Source: Ceratorhiza oryzae-sativae (Eukaryota; Basidiomycota; Agaricomycetes; Cantharellales; Ceratobasidiaceae). From it: 64,000 bases of DNA. Below the pieces are notes generated by a model. That model was not told the DNA's origin. It worked only from the letters and a program-made list of their open reading frames with translations, and ran no database searches. The stretch covers positions 434,001 to 498,000 of the forward strand of contig JARWMV010000251.1 in assembly GCA_030998015.1 (NCBI GenBank), in the 5' to 3' direction. Positions 58,266 through 64,000 of the stretch are shown here, piece by piece; positions within the stretch are counted from its first letter, which is position 1; each line of letters starts with the position of its first letter. The translations under genes and the position numbers were made by a program.

Positions 58266-59178
58266 TCAGAACAGACCGAATCCAAAGGCTCGGCGGCGTC
58301 GCATTCGCAGGGGAGCGTCTGAGAGTAGCCCAAGGCGGCTCTCGTCGTTCAGGTCAAGGGGTATGGAGCGAGCTGGTTGACTGGGAGCAGGGCGAGAGCG
58401 AGGCACGAACGGGCTGAAGCGCACGTTGGACCTGTTGTTCGTGCGCGCGGCCATCGATGGAGTGGCAACGTCCGGCCCGCGGTATACATTGACGACTCGA
58501 GGCCCGACCCCTGTGTGGCGGATGTGGTTAGGCGGAAGAGGGACCACAAGTTTGTTGTTATAGTCGGCGACTACTTCTACTATGAGCTCGGAGCCGTAGA
58601 CGCGCATGAGTGCATGGACGAGAGCGAGGAAGTTGAGTAGGAGCTGCGTTTCAGCCACGGTGAAGTTGGAGTTCTGGGAAGACCGGAACTGAGTTTCAGA
58701 TAAAGTGGTACTGGCATTGGCATTTACCTTCCAGTGGGTTGGGTTCTTGTTCAGCATGGAGCCAGAGAGATTGAGAGCGAAAAAGTCGTCGACGAGCTGC
58801 TGAGGAGCATCCTGGACTGAGGTTCGGAAAGCAGTTCCTACGACTTGGTGCGAACCAACTTACCAAGGGAGACTCGAACTGGAACCTTACGTTCTTGACC
58901 TTGTAGACTGGGCACAGCGTCGTGATCTCGTTGCGAAGTGAGAGAATAATCCATGTGCTGATGGAGTTGAGTTTGAACCGAGGAGTGATGGTCTTTCCAT
59001 AGTATATCAGCGCGCGCACGCAAGATAGGACACTGAGAAGACTTACCATGAGCACCATGACGTTCATGATGGTCGAGACAAGGAGCCAACTCGGCGTTGA
59101 GGAGACGCCGAGTGCGCTCAGAGTAAGCTTAATATGAGTTTCGAAAGCACCAGAAGGGCCGGGGAAAGTAGTAGGCAT
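58266..59178 (-). CDS. Unknown protein, tandem paralogue A
   Basis: A three-exon gene with no domain I recognise. It begins MPTTFPGPSGAFETHIK, has a short hydrophobic stretch (WLLVSTIMNVMVLM) ending at a GTAAGT donor, continues SISTWIILSLRNEITTLCPV and FQFESPL, and after a second intron reads DFFALNLSGSMLNKNPTHW. The middle has HIRHTGVGPRVVNVYRGPD; the end is basic, LRMRRRRAFGFGLF. A paralogue at 60522 shares intron positions and most motifs. Both are surrounded by duplicated flanks, so one unit of about 1.3 kb was copied. Confidence 0.65.
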
Positions 59179-60521
59179 ATTGGGCGAGTAATAAGTTTAG
59201 ATGAGGAGCGGGCGATGAGAGCGCGAGAAGGAGCAGTGTCACCTTCCTGCTGCATCACTATATCCCAACTTCGCTGAAACCACAGCCCAGTTGCTTTCAC
59301 GAGAAATCGAGGAATATTCCCATCGGCCATTGAACAGACCACCGGGTTGAATGAAGGTTGTATAAGGACGGTCTAATGATGAGTATGGTCTAGATTAGAT
59401 TAATCGTTGGAGAAGGAAAGAAGCCAGTCCAAAAGTCAAATTCAGGGTAGAAGATAGGAGCTGTTTGCTGCTGCGCGTCTGTCGATCCTCCAGAGCCAAA
59501 GCAGCTCAGTTAGAGTGCGGTGCTGACACATTAGTTGGACCAGCGCCGGAGTGTGGGTGCTAGGGGCGTTCCAGACGCCCTATCTGGTTGTTCCAGGCCA
59601 TTGTAGCAGCGTATTCGAGATGTCAAGTAGTCCAGGTAATGACGTTGAGGAACATTTGAATGGGTGGGTGGACGCAACTCTTAGCCACGAGCTGGTTTTG
59701 CGATGGCCTCGACCATTCGAGAGCGAGATTTGAGCCTGATACGAGCTAGTGAAATGGATTTAGTTGCAGGTGACATTATACAACAAGTGAGTAAATTCTG
59801 CATCGAGCGTGGCAAGTAATGCTAAGGGCAATGATTCACACCCGAGGAGAAGACCAAACATTTAATAGTCGTCTATGTGAACGGACTAAGCTCTATTTGA
59901 GGGTTATATCCTTGGATAATATCAGATGGATAGATAGATATCCCAACGGTCGCGACTATGGAGGACCCAGGTTATTGTGACCGGGGTGAGTGAGCAGAAC
60001 AATGTATGCGACCTGCCTGTCAATCGTTCTTGATATAACTTTCATGGGTCTGGGAGCCGGATATGCCATTGGCGGACCGAATTTTAGCAAGCGGCACTTA
60101 TGATAGTGCTCTAGGTACAACTCAATGATGTAGCTAATACTTTGTCCTGGCTTCTGTGCTTTGTTCGAGAATATTGATTTAGACAAATTTTCAACTTGAC
60201 AACCCAAGCGCGCACCGTTATGGAGTTGACACGGTGTGTGTGTGAAAGGAGGGTATTTACGTTTATTAGCTGGTCCTTCTTACTCGTCCTAACCATGCTG
60301 CGCTACACCCTACACTGTATAGTACTAGACAGCGGTTTTCACAATCCCAGAATGTCCAGCTGATTTCTAGACACAGTAGTTTCAAGATTTAAATACTTTC
60401 TGTAGCAAGGATTTATGTAAGAGAAATATTCATTCAAATGACTACCTAGGTTGCACTCCACTAGCAATCGCACAACAGTTGATGTGGAATCGCAGAAAAA
60501 AGGGGGATAAACTAGAATGAG
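59179..60521. other. Spacer between duplicated genes, no gene seen
   Basis: The first about 200 bp is the duplicated 5' flank (matching AATGAAGGTTG at 61677). The rest is unique DNA without a supported frame. Confidence 0.5.
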
Positions 60522-61519
60522 CTACAATCGAAACTGAGAGAGACAGACAGACAGGAGAGGGGGGCATATAGGCTGAAGATAGGAATAGGGGCATATGGGT
60601 GAGCGTATGGGCTCAGAACAGACGAATCCAAAGGCTCGGCGGCGTCGCATTCGCAGGGGAGCGTCTGAGAGTAGCTCAAGGCAGCTCTCGTCGTTCAGGT
60701 CAAGGCGCGTGGGGCGAGCGGGTTGAACCACTGAAGGGCGAGAGCGACGCGCGAACGGACTGAAGCGCACGTTGGACTTGTTGCTCGTGCGCAGGACGAT
60801 TGATGGGGTGGCACCGTCAGGGCCAGGGAGTGCGTTAGCCACGCGGGGTCCAACCCCAGTGTGGCGAATGTACCTGGATGGTGGATGGCGAGCGGGCTTG
60901 CTGTAATGGGCGATGATCTCTGCAGTGGGTTCAGAGCCGTAGCTGCGCATGAGCGTACGCACGAGAGCGAGAAATTTGAGCAGAATTTGGGTCTCTGACT
61001 GAGTGAAATTCGAGCCCCAGGAGACTCGAGTGAGGCACAAGGGTAGGCGTGCAGCATTGACACTTACCCTCCAGTACATTGGGTTCTTGCTGAGCATGGC
61101 GCTAGACATGTTGAGAGCGAAAAAGTCGACGATAAGCTGGTAAGGAGCGTCCTAAATGCGGATTTAGGGACTAGTAGACCTACATGAACGGAGGCATTAC
61201 TTACCAAGGGAGAGTCGAAATGGAACTCGACATCGTTGACCTTGTAGACTGCGCAAAGCATGCTGATTTCGTTGCGGAGGGAGAGGATCATCCAGATGGT
61301 AATTGGGCTGAGCTTCAAATGAGCATTCTCGGTCTTTTGGTCGTATGTTAGCGCACAAATCTGGGACGGGACGGAGGGTAGACTCACCATTAGCACCATG
61401 ACGTTCATGATCACGCCCGCTAAGAGCCAGGTCGGGGTGTCCTCGACACCAATCGCGCTCAGAGACCGCTTTATATGAGCCTCGAAGGCGCCAGACGGAC
61501 CAGGGAAGACGGCAGACAT
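60522..61519 (-). CDS. Unknown protein, tandem paralogue B with extended C-terminus
   Basis: Same layout as paralogue A: MSAVFPGPSGAFEAHIK, WLLAGVIMNVMVLM and a donor GTGAGT, then ITIWMILSLRNEISMLC, FHFDSPL, a second intron and DFFALNMSSAMLSKNPMYW, YIRHTGVGPRVANALPGPD and LRMRRRRAFGF. Near 60627 the sequence has one base less than copy A (ACAGACGAATCC against ACAGACCGAATCC). This moves the frame past copy A's stop and adds about 30 residues (CSEPIRSPICPYSYL onwards). Which end is ancestral is unknown. No function assigned. Confidence 0.6.
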
Positions 61520-62365
61520 AACGGGTGAGTGATGAAGTTAATCGAAGGAGAAATTTCTGAGAGCAAACGCGCGAGCGGGGTCCCTTCCCTCAACATATTA
61601 TATCCAGCGTCGCTAGAACGACGGTCCAGTATTCTTCGAGAAATATACCCAGTGGCCATTGAACAGACCACGGGAGTAAATGAAGGTTGCATAAAGACGG
61701 TCGAGTTGTGGGGTGAATTGGATTGATCGTCTAAGTCGAATTCAGGGTATGGCGCGGGGGCGGTCGATGCGGTTCTGGATGATGAGCCGGCTTCATGAAG
61801 GCCCCAAACGCCACGCGAGAGCGTGGTTCATGTTATCGACGATCAAGACGAATTGATTTTGTTATTGATGATCCCCGAGCGACAGCGCGTCCAGACACGA
61901 GCAGCGCTATAGCACCACTCGGCAAAGGCTCGAAAGTCCAAGCAGGCTAGTGAACTCTTCTGGTACTCGCGATCTACTGAACGATACTACGGCGCTAACA
62001 AGCGCTAAGCAGAGCGTGAGTAGCACCGGAAGCGTTTGTTGGCTTACTTAGGCATTCAGGTTTTTGTCGAGTACAACAATTGTCTACATCCAACCAGAAA
62101 GAGTCAACATCGCAGCCATGGCTCATCTGGGGAACCAATTCCATTCAAGAAGGAAATCTGTCACACTTTACCTCCCTCCCTCCGATCCGGTACGATGCTC
62201 CGGCGTGGGTCGCTACGCAGCAGTTGATTTATTCACGTATCGCGAATCGGTATTTATGTATACGCGCATAAGAATGCGAGACTCGGATGTCGGGCCGTGC
62301 TCCGGAGGCGCCAGAGCATTTAAAGGACGCGAAGCGCCTCACTCCACACAACGAAATATAAAACG
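61520..62365. other. Intergenic region, no supported gene
   Basis: Contains the duplicated 5' flank to about 61720, then unique DNA. TATATAAAACG-like sequence (near 62356) just upstream of the next ATG could be a TATA element. Confidence 0.45.
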
Positions 62366-63400
62366 ATGACCTCTTCCGCCCCCGGCAAAGTCATTATCGT
62401 TACTGGCGCATCTTCAGGTTAGTTGAGTATATCTATGTGATTCGCGACCGACATCTAACTACCGGATGACTGGGCAAGGCATCGGCCGAGCCACTGCGAT
62501 TACATTGTCGCGGGGAGGTTGGCGTGTGGTCTTGGTTGCACGGCGAGAGGCTGAACTGAGCGCCGCCGCGCAAGAGTGCCCCACAGAATCACTGGTGGTC
62601 GCTGGTGACGTGACAGACGAAGCATTTGCTGCAAGCGTGTTCGAAAAAGCGGTCCAAACGTTTGGTGAATTTAGTTGTCGTTTTCCCATACCTCATTACT
62701 CAATATTTTATAGGCCGGGTTGATGCCCTATTCAATGTCAGTAATACCGAATTCGACTTGCCTGCATGCAACTCGAACCATCTGATAAACTGCCTCTACA
62801 GAATGCGGGGATCTCCGCACCAAGCGTACCAATTGACGAGCTCAGTGTAGAAGACTTTAGAAGAGTTATCGACGTGAACCTGGTCAGCGCATTTATATTC
62901 ACTCGTGAAGCCTTCAAAGTCTTCAAAAGTCAAACACCTCAAGGCGGCAGGTGAGTTCTACATGCGGCATATCATGCTATCATACCAACAACAAGACTAG
63001 AATTATCAATAACGGTAGTATATCGGCATACACACCCCGGCCAATGTCCATACCATACACTGCTTCCAAGCATGCAACTAGCGGTTTGACGAAGTCCACA
63101 TCCCTTGATGGCCGTAACTTCAACATCGCATGCACTCAAATTGACATAGGTAACCCACATTTCGCCTCAGCCAATGCGCGATTCTGACATGATCGTACAG
63201 GAAACGCACAGACGCAGATGGTAGCCAGGCAAGGCGACCAGGGAGCTCTTCAACCAAACGGCCAGAGGATTGTCGAAGCCTCATTTGATGTTCAACATGT
63301 TGCGAATGCCATTTTGCATATAGCTAACCTACCTCTTGATGTCACGGTATTGTTCATGAACATCATGGCCACGGGGATGCCGTTCGTTGGCCGAGGATAG
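62366..63400 (+). CDS. Short-chain dehydrogenase/reductase
   Basis: A classical SDR with Rossmann fold. The ATG at 62366 begins [17 protein letters not shown], followed after a short intron by [14 protein letters not shown] (cofactor-binding TGxxxGIG). Then [26 protein letters not shown], and after an intron NAGISAPS. The catalytic residues are in [11 protein letters not shown] and YTASKHA (Ser, Tyr and Lys). The C-terminus reads [15 protein letters not shown] and [13 protein letters not shown]. Introns have GT/AG borders at five places. Arg residues after the second strand (ARRE) favour NADP(H). The substrate cannot be inferred. Convergent with the gene ending at 63460, only 59 bp away. Confidence 0.88.
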
Positions 63401-63459
63401 TTTTTTTTTCGCTTATAGCCCATCGCCTTGTATGAGTATCAAGCAATCATCCATTCTTA

Positions 63460-64000
63460 TCAGAACAGTAAAAACGGATTACTCAAAATAGACTCATTCG
63501 AAAGTTCTCGGAAGGTATCCTTAATGACGGAATAATCACCCGCTTTGAGTTGTAGCATGTTTCTACCAAGCATAGGCAGGGACCCATAAGCTGGCCAACC
63601 TATGACTCTATTCGTCAGAGGCGATTAGTGCTGGCTTGGAGTGTCAAAGACGTACGTGGCAGATTCGATCCAGACGGGCGTGGGTTCAGTTGGGCAGCAA
63701 AGTTTATCCAATACTGCCTCATCTTTGTTGAAACGTCCACATCTGTCTCCGAATTGGGAGATACAAACCCAAACACATAGGGAAGCTCCGCTGTATGCGA
63801 AATTCCAAATACATTAGGTCCACCAGTGGGTTGTGCAAACATGTATGACCTGAGGAGAACGGATGGTTCGTAACTCTCATCATATCCCGCTAGAGCGACT
63901 CACCAAACAGCAGAGTTCCTAATAACAGCTTTTCTTATAAAATCCCTTCGTGGTGCCTATCATTATATTTAGTCAATGGTGGACTAGATGGACATCAATG
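63460..64000 (-). CDS. Type-B carboxylesterase, C-terminal part (runs off the window)
   Basis: The minus strand encodes the end of a carboxylesterase like that at 33070: MFAQPTGGPNVFGISHTAEL (with the catalytic His), LPYVFGFVSP, MRQYWINFAAQLNPRPSG, then after a short intron WPAYGSLPMLGRNMLQL and a tail ending NPFLLF at 63460. The catalytic Ser region lies beyond the right edge. It is a distinct paralogue. Confidence 0.8.

Overview
This window is fungal nuclear DNA, most likely from an Agaricomycete of the Rhizoctonia/Ceratobasidium type. That placement is inference from gene content and architecture: intron-dense genes with introns of about 48-65 nt, a SKN1/KRE6-type glucan synthesis protein, a Mim1/TOM13 homologue, tandem caspase-like genes and TKL-like kinases with an HGD catalytic loop. 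No rRNA, CRISPR array or bacterial-style operon is present.

Positions 1 to about 25,000 are a nest of transposons. Copia remnants lie at both ends (1-1270 and 24150-24903), each carrying an inserted MITE of about 185 bp. A plus-strand Gypsy copy (2882-18001) is interrupted inside its gag by a second, inverted copy of the same family (4376-14956) with a perfect 5-bp target duplication. The inner copy holds gag with collagen-like repeats, a nucleocapsid, a protease-RT-RNase H polyprotein and an extra unrecognised ORF beside its primer binding site, but has lost its integrase and most of one LTR. A second Gypsy family (about 18002-22701, minus strand) is heavily decayed. Solo LTRs with perfect target duplications sit at 9629, 19157 and 23338. 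Many copies show CpG to TpG/CpA decay.

Within this nest, at 15944-17087 and bracketed by two LTRs of one family in opposite orientations, is a GC-rich relic of a CRESS-DNA virus-type replication protein: HUH endonuclease plus SF3 helicase, with one in-frame stop and a missing start. This is the most unusual item in the window.

From about 25,000 to 64,000 the window is ordinary gene space: two tandem caspase-like genes; HMG-CoA lyase (whose family motif is restored only if a 6-nt micro-exon is spliced in); a secreted type-B carboxylesterase; a GH16 glucan-synthesis protein with an apparent frameshift; a Ser/Thr-rich membrane protein; a secreted aspartic protease; a protein kinase divergently paired with a LysM/zinc-finger protein; Mim1/TOM13; a cytochrome b5-acyl-CoA dehydrogenase fusion; an F-box-like protein; a duplicated pair of unknown genes; a short-chain dehydrogenase; and the 3' end of a second carboxylesterase. 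Neighbours do not form an obvious pathway cluster. HMG-CoA lyase and the acyl-CoA dehydrogenase both serve acyl-CoA catabolism but lie 21 kb apart.
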